Shown here: one piece after another, positions 22,090-33,571 of the stretch | How positions within the stretch are numbered: the stretch's first letter is position 1 | Layout of the letters: each line of letters begins with the position of its first letter | Assembly (NCBI RefSeq): GCF_900451195.1 | Contig: NZ_UGHR01000004.1 | Location: 1 to 64,000 of the forward strand | Direction: 5' to 3' | DNA length: 64,000 nucleotides | Source: Iodobacter fluviatilis | Lineage (GTDB): Bacteria; Pseudomonadota; Gammaproteobacteria; Burkholderiales; Chitinibacteraceae | Notes under the pieces: generated by a model | Told to the model about the DNA's origin: nothing | The model's database searches: none | Seen by the model: the letters and a program-made list of their open reading frames with translations, nothing else | Made by a program: the position numbers and the translations under genes

Positions 22090-22953
22090 TTATGCTTCTT
22101 TTTTAAGTGTTAAAGCACGTTCATACAGGGCGTTTTTAGGTGCGCCGGTAATGGAAACGGCCAGCGCCACTGCTTGTTTGAGCGGCAATTCGGCAATTAA
22201 GGGTAATAAAACGCTGTCGTAATCGGCGCCATCGGCTTTTTCTGCACGGGGAGCTGCATTCACCACCACAACCGATTCGCCACGCTCCTGATTACTGTCG
22301 CTGGCAACCCATGCGGCCAGCTCGCCAAGTGGCAGGCGGCGGATGGTTTCAAAGGTCTTGGTAATTTCACGGCAGAGCACGGCCTCACGATCCGGGCCAA
22401 ATACACTGGCCATATCGTTTAAACAATCCACAATACGATGTGGTGCTTCATAAAACACGCTGATGAAATTTTGCTCTTTCAACTCAGTCAAGGCATCACA
22501 GCGCTGCTTGGTTTTGGGCGGTAAAAAGCCATAAAACAAAGCGTGCGGGCAATTAAAACCACTGGCGGATAATGCGGTTGTCAGTGCAGATGCGCCAGGA
22601 ACCGGGATAATCCTGCAACCCGCTGCGTGTGCTGCTGCAGCCAGTAGGGCGCCCGGATCAGAGACGGCAGGTGTTCCGGCATCGGATACTTGAGCGATTG
22701 TTTCCCCGGCCAGCATGCGGGCGACAAGCTTTTCAGCCATGCTGTGTTCGTTGTGCTCTCGCAAAGACACCATGGGTGTTGAAATATTAAAATGTTTAAG
22801 CAGCTGCCCAGTAACCCGGGTATCTTCGGCTGCAATCACATCGGCTCCTTTAAGTGCGGCAATGGCGCGGGGCGTCATGTCGTTAAGGTTACCGATTGGG
22901 GTGGCTACCACATATAATGCGGACTTAATAATAGGATTGGATTCTGTATGCAC
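22090..22953 (-). CDS. rsmI: 16S rRNA (cytidine1402-2'-O)-methyltransferase
   Basis: A 287-residue SAM-dependent tetrapyrrole-methylase-fold enzyme that 2'-O-methylates C1402 of 16S rRNA. Diagnostic segments are LYVVATPIGNLNDMTPRA, AAEDTRVTGQLL, QVSDAGTPAVSDPG and VPGASALTTALSASG. It begins with GTG; its first codons overlap the divergent lpoA start by 6 bp. The rsmI / lpoA-yraN-diaA-dolP arrangement is conserved in Proteobacteria. Confidence 0.96.
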   Translation of the reverse strand: MHTESNPIIKSALYVVATPIGNLNDMTPRAIAALKGADVIAAEDTRVTGQLLKHFNISTPMVSLREHNEHSMAEKLVARMLAGETIAQVSDAGTPAVSDPGALLAAAAHAAGCRIIPVPGASALTTALSASGFNCPHALFYGFLPPKTKQRCDALTELKEQNFISVFYEAPHRIVDCLNDMASVFGPDREAVLCREITKTFETIRRLPLGELAAWVASDSNQERGESVVVVNAAPRAEKADGADYDSVLLPLIAELPLKQAVALAVSITGAPKNALYERALTLKKEA

Positions 22954-24146
22954 GCCAAGGCTCTCCTTTTTGCTTCGGAATGGCGCAGTGCGCTAGGGTC
23001 CGTACTATACGGTGCTGTACTGCTTACTGCCATAGCCGGTTGTGCTGCTGCGCCTGTTATTGCACCTGTGGCCGCTACTAAACCCGTGTTTACCATTGCC
23101 TCACAGGCTACGGCCTCAGCGGTCAGCCCGGCACAGATCTTACCCCTTGTGCCTGCTGAGGCTAAGCCGGTTCGGCGCGATGGTTTTATTGCGGTATTGC
23201 TGCCAGGTAAAAGTAAGGCGATGCGTCCTGCAGTAGAGGCGATTAAAGCCGGCGTATTGGCCGCTGAAAAAACCAATGGCAGTGCGGATGTGCCTGTCGT
23301 CAAAATTTTTGATACGGATGATGTGCCAGCTGAGGTCTTTGAGCAGTATCAGCAGCTGCAGCAGCAGGGTGCAATCGCGGTTATCGGGCCGCTTACCAAG
23401 CCTTCAATTAATTATCTGGCCGATGTGGGCGATTTTGATATCCCTGTCATTGGCTTGAATTCTTTTGACGAAAAAACATTGCGCCGTGCTCAGCTGTATA
23501 GTTTTTCTTTGTCTATAGAGCAGGAGGCCCAACAAATTGCCAGACAAATGTTTGATGATGGGCTGCGCATGCCTTTAGTTTTGCAAGGGGACAGCCCCCT
23601 TGCCGGCCGGATGGTGCAGGGCTTTGTGGACAGCTGGAAAGAGGCAAATGGCACGAAGCCTACGATCTTTACTTTAAAAGATGCACGCAGCCAAGCGCAG
23701 GCTTTAAGAGCTCAGCTGAAAGATGGCGAGCATGATTCAGTCTTTTTTGCCGCAGGCTCAAGGCAAACACGGATTTCCCGCCCATTTGTTGGTAATGAGC
23801 GGCCAGTTTATGCCACCAGCCAGATTAATCCGGGTGCTTTAAGTCGGACAGCTCGTGTGGATATGAATGGAATCCGATATTTAGAAACACCGTGGATTTT
23901 GCAGCCGAGCAACAGTGAATACGCTTTATTGAATCGGAATCGTTCAAAGTCAAATGATGTTGAGCGTTTATTTGCACTGGGGGTTGATGCATGGAAGCTG
24001 GCTGTTTTACTCAGTAAACATGCAGAAGTTGATTTTGATGGTTTGAGCGGGCACATCACCTTGGGAAGCGGCGGATTAATTGAGCGGGAGCTGACGCTTA
24101 ATACTTTTAGCAGCGCAGAAGAGAGCGCTCCGGTCGCCCCGATACC

Positions 24147-24150
<4 letters not shown>
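22948..24150 (+). CDS. lpoA: Penicillin-binding protein activator LpoA/LppC
   Basis: A 400-residue outer-membrane lipoprotein that in E. coli activates PBP1A. It has a signal peptide with lipobox TAIAGC (Cys about residue 32), an Ala/Pro-rich linker, then a LppC-family domain with a periplasmic-binding-protein fold (GFIAVLLPG, AVIGPLTKPSINYL, YATSQINPGALSR). It lacks the long TPR N-domain of E. coli LpoA, as is usual in beta-proteobacteria. It overlaps divergent rsmI, and its stop overlaps yraN (ATGA). Confidence 0.9.
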
Positions 24151-25662
<1,512 letters not shown>

Positions 25663-25680
25663 AGCTTTAGGATGCTTATT

Positions 25681-25709
25681 AAAAAGCGAGCCTGTTGGCT
25701 CGCTTTTTG
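25681..25709 (+). terminator. Terminator of the lpoA-yraN-diaA-dolP operon
   Basis: AAAAAGCGAGCC and GGCTCGCTTTTT flank a 4-nt loop and end in a T-run, 18 bp after the dolP stop. Confidence 0.9.
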
Positions 25710-25942
25710 TTGCTCTGCATAAAAATCATGACCGATGGTCGGCAAGATGGGCAAAGTTTTGCGCGTGCAGTGCTTTTGCTTACAAGGAAAAGGCCGTGTG
25801 TGGGCCTGACCATGCTAAAATTGCGGACTGTAAAGTGTGCTTTTAGCGCATTGCCAGCCATCTTGCTTTCTTACTGTCACCATGCTGTTCAGAGAGCCAG
25901 ATTGCTTTCACGCCTTCCCAATTACTTTTGCTGGAGTACAGG

Positions 25943-27145
25943 ATGACATCCTCGATTTTTACCGCAGTAGACATGGCACCTCGTGACCCGATTCTGGGTC
26001 TTAATGAAGCCTTCAATGCCGATACACGTGCTGGTAAGGTTAATCTGGGTGTGGGTGTGTATTACGATGATAATGGCAAGATTCCATTGCTGGCTGCGGT
26101 AAAAGCGGCAGAAAAAACCCGTATGGAAGCTCAGCCGCCACGTGGCTATCAAGCCATCGAAGGCTTGGGTGCATACAATCAGGCCGTACAAAATCTGGTG
26201 TTTGGTGCAGATAGCGAGCTGGTTTCATCGGGGCGCGTAGTGACTGCTGAAGCCTTGGGCGGTACTGGCGCTTTGAAAATTGGTGCTGATTTCTTAAGAC
26301 GTCTCGATGCTAACGCCAGCGTTTATATCAGCGACCCAAGCTGGGAAAACCACCGTGCACTGTTTGAGTCGGCGGGTTTTAAGGTAGAAAACTACCCTTA
26401 CTACGATGTGGCAACGCGCGGCGTTAATTTCACTGCCATGAAAGCGGCTCTGCTTGGCCTGCCAGCAGGCTCGATCATCGTCTTGCATGCTTGTTGCCAT
26501 AATCCGACTGGCGCAGATATGAGCGATGCACAGTGGGCGGAAGTGGTTGAAGCCTGCCGTGAGCGTAATTTAGTACCGTTCCTCGATATGGCTTACCAAG
26601 GCTTTGCTGACGGTATTGATGCAGATGCAGTTGCTGTGCGTTTATTCTCTGCTTCTGGTTTGCAGTTCTTTGTTTCCAGCTCATTCTCTAAGAGCTTCTC
26701 GATGTATGGCGAGCGCGTAGGTGCTTTGTCCATCGTGACAGAAAGCCGTGAGGAAGCAGGCCGAGTATTAAGCCAGCTTAAACGCGTGATTCGTACTAAT
26801 TACTCCAACCCACCGATTCATGGTGGTGCTGTAGTAGCAGCCGTGCTATCGAGCCCGGAATTGCGTCAGCAGTGGGAAGATGAATTAGCAGGCATGCGTG
26901 ATCGTATCCGTGCCATGCGTACCAGCCTGGTTGCCAAGCTAGCTGAGCGCGGCGTAGCGCAAGACTTTAGCTTTGTCGCGGCTCAGCGCGGTATGTTCTC
27001 CTATACCGGCCTGACAGCGGCGCAAGTTGAAGTGTTGAAAGACGAATACGGTATTTACGCTGTATCGACTGGCCGTATTTGCTTGGCTGCACTCAATACT
27101 AAAAATATTGATTACGTAGCGGATGCGATTGCTAAAGTGCTGTAA
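25943..27145 (+). CDS. Aspartate/aromatic amino acid aminotransferase
   Basis: A 400-residue PLP-dependent class I aminotransferase of the AspC/TyrB type, moving amino groups between aspartate or aromatic amino acids and 2-oxoglutarate. Landmarks: RGYQAIEGLGAYNQAV, LHACCHNPTGADMS, FLDMAYQGFADG and the PLP lysine in SFSKSFSMYGERVG. The start at 25943 has GGAG six bases upstream. Sequence alone does not separate AspC from TyrB, so no symbol is given. Confidence 0.93.
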   Translation: MTSSIFTAVDMAPRDPILGLNEAFNADTRAGKVNLGVGVYYDDNGKIPLLAAVKAAEKTRMEAQPPRGYQAIEGLGAYNQAVQNLVFGADSELVSSGRVVTAEALGGTGALKIGADFLRRLDANASVYISDPSWENHRALFESAGFKVENYPYYDVATRGVNFTAMKAALLGLPAGSIIVLHACCHNPTGADMSDAQWAEVVEACRERNLVPFLDMAYQGFADGIDADAVAVRLFSASGLQFFVSSSFSKSFSMYGERVGALSIVTESREEAGRVLSQLKRVIRTNYSNPPIHGGAVVAAVLSSPELRQQWEDELAGMRDRIRAMRTSLVAKLAERGVAQDFSFVAAQRGMFSYTGLTAAQVEVLKDEYGIYAVSTGRICLAALNTKNIDYVADAIAKVL

Positions 27146-27162
27146 TTTTTAGCAAAGATCCA

Positions 27163-27198
27163 ATAAAAAACCCACGAAGCGATTCGTGGGTTTTTTAT
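27163..27198. terminator. Bidirectional terminator
   Basis: AAAAAACCCACGAA and TTCGTGGGTTTTTT form a strong hairpin flanked by A- and T-runs. It lies between the convergent aminotransferase gene and the secreted-protein gene and can serve both. Confidence 0.92.
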
Positions 27199-27238
27199 TG
27201 GAAAAAATGTAATGGTTTGGGGTTTTTTGTAAGGTTTA

Positions 27239-27739
27239 TTATTCAGCCGCCGCACCAAGAAAAATACTTTCCACTTTCTTTTTTTCCTGGCTAAAGATGA
27301 GTCCGCCATAGATGCTGCCCGCTATAAAATGATTGGCGTCACTCTCCTCTTTATTCCAATAGGGTTTGTAGGCTTTCATCACATCCTGCATGCTGCTGCC
27401 AATCCTGATGCCACGGCGGGTACTTAAAGTGCTGGGTGCAAATACGGTAATTGATGCTATTTTTTTTGCGCCGCGTTTTTTCTCTGAAACCATATCCAGC
27501 GTAATACCACAATCGGCATAGGCCCACTCCTGATGATAGGCTCCGTCTGCATCCCACAATTTATCAGGCCCGCGTTTTTCCTTACAGCTGATTGTTTTTA
27601 TGACTTCTTTTTCAGGAAGATCAATCCGCAGATTGCCTATTTTTTCTTCCCGCAGCAGAGCAAATTCGTCTGCTGCCAAAGTCGTATGGCCAATCAATCC
27701 CAATATCATGCCAATAATGATTGTTCTGAGTGGTTTCAT
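27239..27739 (-). CDS. Secreted protein of unknown function
   Basis: A 166-residue protein with a signal peptide (MKPLRTIIIGMILGLIGHTT, cleavage near LAA). I do not recognise a named domain. The mature part has two cysteines (ISCKEK and YADCGITLD) that could form a disulfide. The segment GIRIGSSMQDVMKAYK followed by GGLIFSQEKKKVESIFLG is typical of small periplasmic proteins with an SmpA-like or Copper-amine-oxidase-like beta repeat. It lies 75 bp downstream of murJ on the same strand. Confidence 0.7.
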   Translation of the reverse strand: MKPLRTIIIGMILGLIGHTTLAADEFALLREEKIGNLRIDLPEKEVIKTISCKEKRGPDKLWDADGAYHQEWAYADCGITLDMVSEKKRGAKKIASITVFAPSTLSTRRGIRIGSSMQDVMKAYKPYWNKEESDANHFIAGSIYGGLIFSQEKKKVESIFLGAAAE

Positions 27740-27814
27740 TAAGACCTCTGTTTAGCTTGAGTGAGTATAGGGTCAGCATGGGGATTTTTTTAAACCTGCC
27801 TGATAAGTTATTCA

Positions 27815-29362
27815 CTAATCCGTAATCGCTTTGCGTGAAAAGTCTTTTGGCCTGAAACCTAAGGCAAATAACGCTGCAAAATAAGCACTCGCCCCAGAGA
27901 TGACTAAAACGCTGAGCCAGCCTGCTCTGACCAGCTTATGCATTCCTGCAAAGGCGGGCATAAAGTGCAGCAGCATAAAGAGCAGGGCGCTCATGGTGGC
28001 GACCCCCATGATGATGCGTAACATAAAGCCCTTCCATGCGGCTTGTGGGGTGTAATAGCCCCGTAAACGCAGCGTGCGGTATAGCAAGCCTGCATTCAGG
28101 CATGCCCCTAAGCTCATCCCCAGTGTTAGCCCTGCATGTTTGAAAGGCAGGGTATATAAGAAGATCAAGTTAATCGCTAGGGTGGCTAAGAGCGTGATTA
28201 TGCCGATACGCACTACGGTTTTAATATCCTGCCTTGCATAAAAAGCAGGGGCGAGAATTTTAATCAGGATCAGCCCGATTAAGCCCACGCTGTAGCCCAC
28301 CAGCGCTTGTTGGGTCATTAATGCATCGTGCATAGAAAACTTGCCACCTTGGAATAAGGTGAGCACTAAAGGCTCGGCAAGGATGGCTAAAGCCACGGTG
28401 GCAGGCAGGCAAAGCATGATGCACAGGCGCAGCCCCCAATCTAGTAAGCGGTCGTAGCTGGCTTGATCAGCGCTGGCATGGCTGCGGGCTAGGCTGGGCA
28501 GCAGAATCGTTCCTAAGGCCACGCCAAGCACGCCCGTCGGGAATTCCATCAGCCGGTCGGCATAGTAAATCCATGAAACACTGCCTGAAGCTAAAAAAGA
28601 AGCCAGATTGGAGTTAATAATCAGGCTGATCTGTGCAACTGAAACGCCAAAAATAGCCGGGCCCATTTGCTTGATGACCCGCCAGACGCCTTCGTCTTTC
28701 ATATCTAGCTTGGGCCACATCAGCATCCCCAGCTTAGCCAGGTGGGGCAGTTGGTAACAAAGCTGGGCTACGCCACCAATCAGCACGGCAATAGCCAGTG
28801 CAAAAATCGGGCGATCCATCAGCGGGGCCAGCCACAGTGCGCAGGCAATAAATGAGATATTTAACAGCGTGGGAACAAAGGCTGGGACAGAAAAACGGTT
28901 ATAGGTATTTAAAATGCTACCAACTAAAGAGGATAGTGAAATTAGCAAAATATAGGGAAACATATAGCGGAGCAGCTCAACCGCTAGATTAAATTTATCC
29001 GGATTCTTAGCAAAACCTGCCGCAGAAAAATAAATAATTGCTGGGGCGGCTAAAACGCCGAGCAGGGTAACTAAAACTAAAACTAAGGTCAGCATCCCCG
29101 CAATTTTGGCGATAAATTCTTTGGTTTCTTCTTCCCCTTTGCGTGTTTTGTATTCAGCAAGAGTTGGCACAAAGGCTTGTGAAAATGCACCTTCAGCAAA
29201 AATTCTGCGCAGCATATTTGGCAGTTTAAAAGCAGTAAAAAAGACGTCAGTGGCAGCGCCTGCGCCAAATACATGGGCGATAATGGTATCGCGAACGAAG
29301 CCTAATATGCGTGAAACCAGCGTCATAGAACTGACTGCGGCCAATGTTTTAAGGAGGTTCAT
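27815..29362 (-). CDS. murJ: Lipid II flippase MurJ
   Basis: A 515-residue inner-membrane protein of the MOP superfamily with about 14 transmembrane segments. It flips lipid II for peptidoglycan synthesis. Signatures: [39 protein letters not shown] sequence ([17 protein letters not shown]), FVPTL and [14 protein letters not shown]. Length is normal. It is divergent from rpsT, the usual neighbour in beta-proteobacteria. Confidence 0.97.
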   Translation of the reverse strand: MNLLKTLAAVSSMTLVSRILGFVRDTIIAHVFGAGAATDVFFTAFKLPNMLRRIFAEGAFSQAFVPTLAEYKTRKGEEETKEFIAKIAGMLTLVLVLVTLLGVLAAPAIIYFSAAGFAKNPDKFNLAVELLRYMFPYILLISLSSLVGSILNTYNRFSVPAFVPTLLNISFIACALWLAPLMDRPIFALAIAVLIGGVAQLCYQLPHLAKLGMLMWPKLDMKDEGVWRVIKQMGPAIFGVSVAQISLIINSNLASFLASGSVSWIYYADRLMEFPTGVLGVALGTILLPSLARSHASADQASYDRLLDWGLRLCIMLCLPATVALAILAEPLVLTLFQGGKFSMHDALMTQQALVGYSVGLIGLILIKILAPAFYARQDIKTVVRIGIITLLATLAINLIFLYTLPFKHAGLTLGMSLGACLNAGLLYRTLRLRGYYTPQAAWKGFMLRIIMGVATMSALLFMLLHFMPAFAGMHKLVRAGWLSVLVISGASAYFAALFALGFRPKDFSRKAITD

Positions 29363-29582
29363 ACCGGAGGGTCTGAGTAGTGAGGGCGCAATTATAAGGC
29401 CGTATCTTATTCATGTAGCAAGCAAGGTAGTGACTCTCTGAATTTATGGGAAAAATGAGGTTTTTTCGGCGCTTAAGCACAATCAAGTTGATCATTGCTT
29501 GCCAGAACGTAAAAGTGGCGCTATCATCGCCGGTTTCCGAATTAGCCCGCTTTTTGGGCAAGCCCGTCAGGAGTTTCAAAAC

Positions 29583-29846
29583 ATGGCTAACAGTGCCCAA
29601 GCTCGCAAGCGTGCACGTCAGGCTGAGAAAGCCCGCCAGCACAATACCAGCCAGCGTTCCGCTTTCCGCACCGCGATCAAAAAGGTGCTGAAGGCTGTGG
29701 AAGCAGGTGATAAAGCTGCGGCTCAGACTGTCTTCCAACAGTCCGTCAGTATCATTGACCGTATCGCTGACAAAGAAATCTTCCACAAGAACAAGGCTGC
29801 TCGTCATAAGAGCCGTCTGTCTGCAGCAATCAAGGCTATGGCCTGA
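29583..29846 (+). CDS. rpsT: 30S ribosomal protein S20
   Basis: An 87-residue, Lys/Arg/Ala-rich protein. It begins [18 protein letters not shown] and contains the conserved [20 protein letters not shown]. The start at 29583 has AGGAG upstream and leaves the expected S20 N terminus; longer upstream readings do not match the family. Binds the 16S 5' domain. Confidence 0.98.
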   Translation: MANSAQARKRARQAEKARQHNTSQRSAFRTAIKKVLKAVEAGDKAAAQTVFQQSVSIIDRIADKEIFHKNKAARHKSRLSAAIKAMA

Positions 29847-29868
29847 TTCTACAGATGTTCGAGTGAAG

Positions 29869-29895
29869 AAAACCCCAGCTTCGGCTGGGGTTTTT
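29869..29895 (+). terminator. rpsT terminator
   Basis: CCCCAGC-TTCG-GCTGGGG with flanking AAAA and TTTTT, 22 bp after rpsT. It may also serve the convergent gene that ends at 29916. Confidence 0.95.
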
Positions 29896-29915
29896 GTTTG
29901 CCTGTTATTTATGGG

Positions 29916-30269
29916 TTAGCGGCGTAAGGGGGGCATCCTCAGGCGAAATGCAGGCATAAGACGTTGGTAGTCTGGCTCTTCAAAGGTAAAAAGATGCTCT
30001 GCTGCTTCGGAATCAACAAGGCAGCTCAGGCGAACAAATCGACCTGTTTCTTTCCATACTGCAGCAGCTAAGCGCTCGCTAAGCCATTCCGGGCTTTCTG
30101 AACTTGCACACTCTGCACTTAAATTAAGTAAGCAAGTATCATTACTTAATGGGCGCTGATCTTGCCATAGCGTTACAATGCCTTCTCGCGCAAGATGAGT
30201 GAGGCAGCGCTGGGCTTCAAAGCAAGAAAGCGGTGCAATGCTTAACTGAAGCTGCAAATTGATAGACAT
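29916..30269 (-). CDS. Hypothetical protein
   Basis: A 117-residue protein that I do not recognise. AAGGAG precedes its ATG at good spacing, supporting a real gene. It is probably cytoplasmic, with no signal peptide or membrane segment, contains five cysteines and ends in a basic PAFRLRMPPLRR tail. It stands alone between rpsT (convergent) and the receiver-GGDEF gene (divergent, about 257 bp away). Confidence 0.65.
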   Translation of the reverse strand: MSINLQLQLSIAPLSCFEAQRCLTHLAREGIVTLWQDQRPLSNDTCLLNLSAECASSESPEWLSERLAAAVWKETGRFVRLSCLVDSEAAEHLFTFEEPDYQRLMPAFRLRMPPLRR

Positions 30270-30526
30270 AAAGCTCGCTCCTTATATGGGCTGGCCGCTT
30301 GTGGGATAAATGCAATGCTTGCGGGGGGACGGAGGATTCGCTTAATTTTATGCGCTTTAGAGGTAGCTTACCGCTGGCAAACGAAAAAACGACAGCAGGT
30401 AACAGCAGGGTTTCCTTTTGGGGACCAATTTAAAACCGATGGATGATTGAATATTATCGGATTTATCGCTGCTTACTTGACCGTATATCGGCAGAGCTGA
30501 CGCGTTTATGCTAAATTTTATCAACG

Positions 30527-31687
30527 ATGCAAGACGAGCATGATTTGATGTCGCAAGTGGATTCAGAACAACTTCATTTACCCCGCATTCTTGTTGTGGA
30601 TGATTCCCGCATTGTGCGGGCGACAATCAAGAAGCATCTTGCCACCAGCTATGACGTGGTCGAAGCGGCCAATGGCGAAGAGGGCTGGCAGCAACTGCTG
30701 GCCGATGAAACAATTCAGCTGCTTATTTCCGATTTAAGTATGCCGGAGCTTGATGGGCTGGGCCTTTTGGCCCGCGCGCGGAGTGCCGGGGATGGCCGTC
30801 TGTATTTGTTGCCGGTGATTATTATTTCTGGTGAAGAAGACGACGCAATTAAGCAAAAATGCGTTGAATGTGGTGCGACAGATTTTATTTCTAAATCAAC
30901 GGACAGAACTGAACTGCTGGCGCGTGTCGCTGCGAATATTCACCTTGCTGCCATGCAGCATGAGCTGGCCATCGTCCGCACAGAACAGGCTCAGGTTGTA
31001 TCCAGAGATCACAACACAGGGGTGGCCAGCTCGCACTTGCTGATGCTGCAAATGGAGCAATCCATGGCTTACGCCATGCGCCATAATTCTGAAGTGACTC
31101 TTTTACTTTTAGAGATCGACCATTATCAGCCGTTAAAGCAAAAGCTAGGCGATAGGCTGGCAGACCAGATGCTCAGCTTGCTGGCAAAGCTGTTGGCGGC
31201 AAAATTGCGCCGTGAGGACACGCTGGCTCATGTGGAAGGACCTCAGTTTGCGATTGTGGCGCCCGGTACTTCATTAAGCGAAGTTCGCGTCATGGCCGAG
31301 CGTTTAAGGCAGTGCGTATCTGCTGCGCGGATTAATTTTCGTGATGAGCGTTTAGAGGTCAGTGCCAGCGTTGCGGTTGCAAACTCTTGGCATGATGATA
31401 CGCATCTGGCTCCGGCATTATTCAGTAAGGCGATTACACGCCTTTATGGCTCTTCAGGCGAGGGGCGGATTTTAATGCCGGACGAGAACGTCAATCGTCT
31501 GCCTTTATTGCCGCTATCTGATGCGCTGCTGATGCTGCATAAAGGCCATAAGGAAGAAGTACGTCCGCATCTTCCTGCTTTATTAGCAGGGCTTGCGCCA
31601 CTGATTCATTTGGCGAATGAAGAATACGGGCTGGATTGGTCGCTGGATTTTCTACAGCAGCCTGAAGCGGTCAGTGATCAGGCATAA
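30527..31687 (+). CDS. Response regulator with degenerate GGDEF output domain
   Basis: A 386-residue PleD/WspR-like protein. The receiver domain spans about residues 18-140, with acidic pair D25-D26, phospho-acceptor D69 (ISDLSMPELDG) and K123 (FISKSTD) all in place. The GGDEF fold (about 155-315) is recognisable, but its signature reads E237-G-P-Q-F241, so no cyclase activity is expected. A roughly 65-residue C-terminal extension (LLPLSDALLMLHKGHKEEV...) is unassigned. No histidine kinase is adjacent. It ends 13 bp before a convergent EAL-CBS-GGDEF gene, hinting at a shared function. Confidence 0.87.
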   Translation: MQDEHDLMSQVDSEQLHLPRILVVDDSRIVRATIKKHLATSYDVVEAANGEEGWQQLLADETIQLLISDLSMPELDGLGLLARARSAGDGRLYLLPVIIISGEEDDAIKQKCVECGATDFISKSTDRTELLARVAANIHLAAMQHELAIVRTEQAQVVSRDHNTGVASSHLLMLQMEQSMAYAMRHNSEVTLLLLEIDHYQPLKQKLGDRLADQMLSLLAKLLAAKLRREDTLAHVEGPQFAIVAPGTSLSEVRVMAERLRQCVSAARINFRDERLEVSASVAVANSWHDDTHLAPALFSKAITRLYGSSGEGRILMPDENVNRLPLLPLSDALLMLHKGHKEEVRPHLPALLAGLAPLIHLANEEYGLDWSLDFLQQPEAVSDQA

Positions 31688-31700
31688 AGCCGGGTTCAAG

Positions 31701-33473
31701 TTATGCCAGTTGTGCTTCCTGATGGGCCAACCGGCGTTGCTCAACAAATAAGCTGTTCCCCATTTTACTTTTTGCCAGATGCTTGGCATGGGTCGCGGCT
31801 GCAGCAACTTCATGGTGCGTTAAATAGACGCCGGTATGCGCTTCAATCACCCCGATTGATAAGCTACTCAGTGGAAAATGCTGCAGCTCACCGCGGCGGT
31901 CTGTGCTGCTATAGCCATTTTGCAGCTGATGCTCGGGTTTAAATAAACTTTGCACCTTAAGCTCAAATTCTTTGAGTAAATTCTGGCAGCGCTGCTTCCA
32001 GTCTTCTGAACGAAACAGAATCATAAAATCATCCCCGCCAATATGCCCGACAAAATCCATTTGGGGATCGGCCACGCTGAGGAGTAGCTCTCCCAGCATG
32101 CGTATCATTCTGTCTCCGCAAGCATAGCCATACACATCGTTATAGGGTTTAAAGTGGTCAAGATCGATGTAGGCGGCTGTGAAATTGCGTTGTTCTGTCA
32201 GTAATATTTCTATTTGTTCTTCGATAGGTACATTGCCGGGTAATAAGGTAAGCGGGTTTGCATGGCGTGCGGCCCGAATTTGTAATTCGGTAATGGCGCG
32301 CATCAAATCATGGCCTGTCCCCATCCCTAAATAATGCCCCTGTCCGGTAATGATAAAGCCATCGGCAAGGTGCCTGTGATCCGCTGCGGTGACGAGCTGG
32401 GATAATTCTTGCAGGCTGGTTGAGTGCTCCACAATCAGAGGCGTGCAATCCATTAATGCTTTGCAGGGTTTATTGCCATACAGCTCGTTGGCAAAAGGCC
32501 GGCCAAAAAATTCAATGACTTCATGACGGCGTAAGAGGCCAACGGGCCGGCCTTCATCAATCACAGGCAGGGCATGAACCAAGGGGTATTTACTGAAGAT
32601 GCGGCAAATTTCAGTGCCACTTTGTTTTGGAATCACGGTGGGCACTTCAACAAGCAGCTGCCCGGCGCTCTGTTCTTTGAGCCCGCTTGGGCGATGGTCT
32701 TTTTCCTGCAGATTAAGATTGAGCTGTCTGGGCGGGTGGGCATTAGGACGTGCAATAAAATAACCCTGTACATAGCCAATACCAATTTTTTGCACGACGT
32801 GTAAATCGGCCTGGCTTTCTATGCCTTCAGCAATGACGCGGGTGCCGGTATTGAGTGCGATATGCTGAATGGATCGTACAAACTGCCTTTTTTGCGCATC
32901 GTCTGCCAAGCCTTGGATAAAGTATTTATCAATTTTGACAAACTCAGGTTTGAGCTCTGACCATAGTCTGAGTGAAGAAAACCCTTCTCCCAGATCATCG
33001 AGCGCAATTTTAAAACCCATGTTGCGGTAATGCAGCAGCGCTTCTTTAAGCAGATTGTAATCGTGGGTGGGCTGGGTTTCGGTGAGCTCAATGACAACAC
33101 GTTGTGGTGTAAGGCCTGCATCTGTTAATAAGGCCAGCGTTGCGCCTGGCTTAAAGTCCTGCTCGGCAAGACAAGATGGAATCACATTCAGAAACAGCCG
33201 CCCGGATAATTCTTCTTTTACAAATGCCTTAATGACGGCTTTGCGGCAGGCAAAATCCAGTGCATGCAAACAGCCCAGCTCTTCGGCAACGCGGAAAAGA
33301 TTGATAGGAGAATGAAGAAAGCTGGCTGAAGGGCCACGGATAAGCCCTTCATAGCCAAAAATTTCGCCGTCCCGGGTTGATGCAATAGGTTGAAAAAGAG
33401 CCGTTAACTGGTTTTGGCTAATAATATTTTCAAGTTCGTGCTTGAGCGACTCAAGGCAGGGTGATTCATTCAT
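31701..33473 (-). CDS. EAL-CBS-GGDEF bifunctional c-di-GMP protein
   Basis: A 590-residue cytoplasmic protein. Order: EAL (about 10-245) with all key residues (YEGLIRG, NVIPSCL, ELTETQP, LDDLGEGF, KIDKYF, EGIES, VQGYF), a pair of CBS domains (about 265-405), which in other proteins bind adenine nucleotides, and GGDEF (about 415-575) with an intact GGDDF. No RxxD inhibition site precedes GGDDF. Both activities may therefore be present and tuned by the CBS pair. The ATG at 33473 is preferred over a TTG six codons upstream. Confidence 0.92.
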   Translation of the reverse strand: MNESPCLESLKHELENIISQNQLTALFQPIASTRDGEIFGYEGLIRGPSASFLHSPINLFRVAEELGCLHALDFACRKAVIKAFVKEELSGRLFLNVIPSCLAEQDFKPGATLALLTDAGLTPQRVVIELTETQPTHDYNLLKEALLHYRNMGFKIALDDLGEGFSSLRLWSELKPEFVKIDKYFIQGLADDAQKRQFVRSIQHIALNTGTRVIAEGIESQADLHVVQKIGIGYVQGYFIARPNAHPPRQLNLNLQEKDHRPSGLKEQSAGQLLVEVPTVIPKQSGTEICRIFSKYPLVHALPVIDEGRPVGLLRRHEVIEFFGRPFANELYGNKPCKALMDCTPLIVEHSTSLQELSQLVTAADHRHLADGFIITGQGHYLGMGTGHDLMRAITELQIRAARHANPLTLLPGNVPIEEQIEILLTEQRNFTAAYIDLDHFKPYNDVYGYACGDRMIRMLGELLLSVADPQMDFVGHIGGDDFMILFRSEDWKQRCQNLLKEFELKVQSLFKPEHQLQNGYSSTDRRGELQHFPLSSLSIGVIEAHTGVYLTHHEVAAAATHAKHLAKSKMGNSLFVEQRRLAHQEAQLA

Positions 33474-33571
33474 ATAAAGCCAAATATGCAACGTGAATTG
33501 TAAGAATAACAGTGGTGAGTTACGTTCGCGTTACAGATGACTCCAGCCAGTCATCCGGTAATTTAGATGAA

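Noticed and set aside
25695..25946. Plus-strand ORF between dolP and the aminotransferase
   Set aside because: It begins inside the dolP terminator and has no family resemblance or ribosome site.
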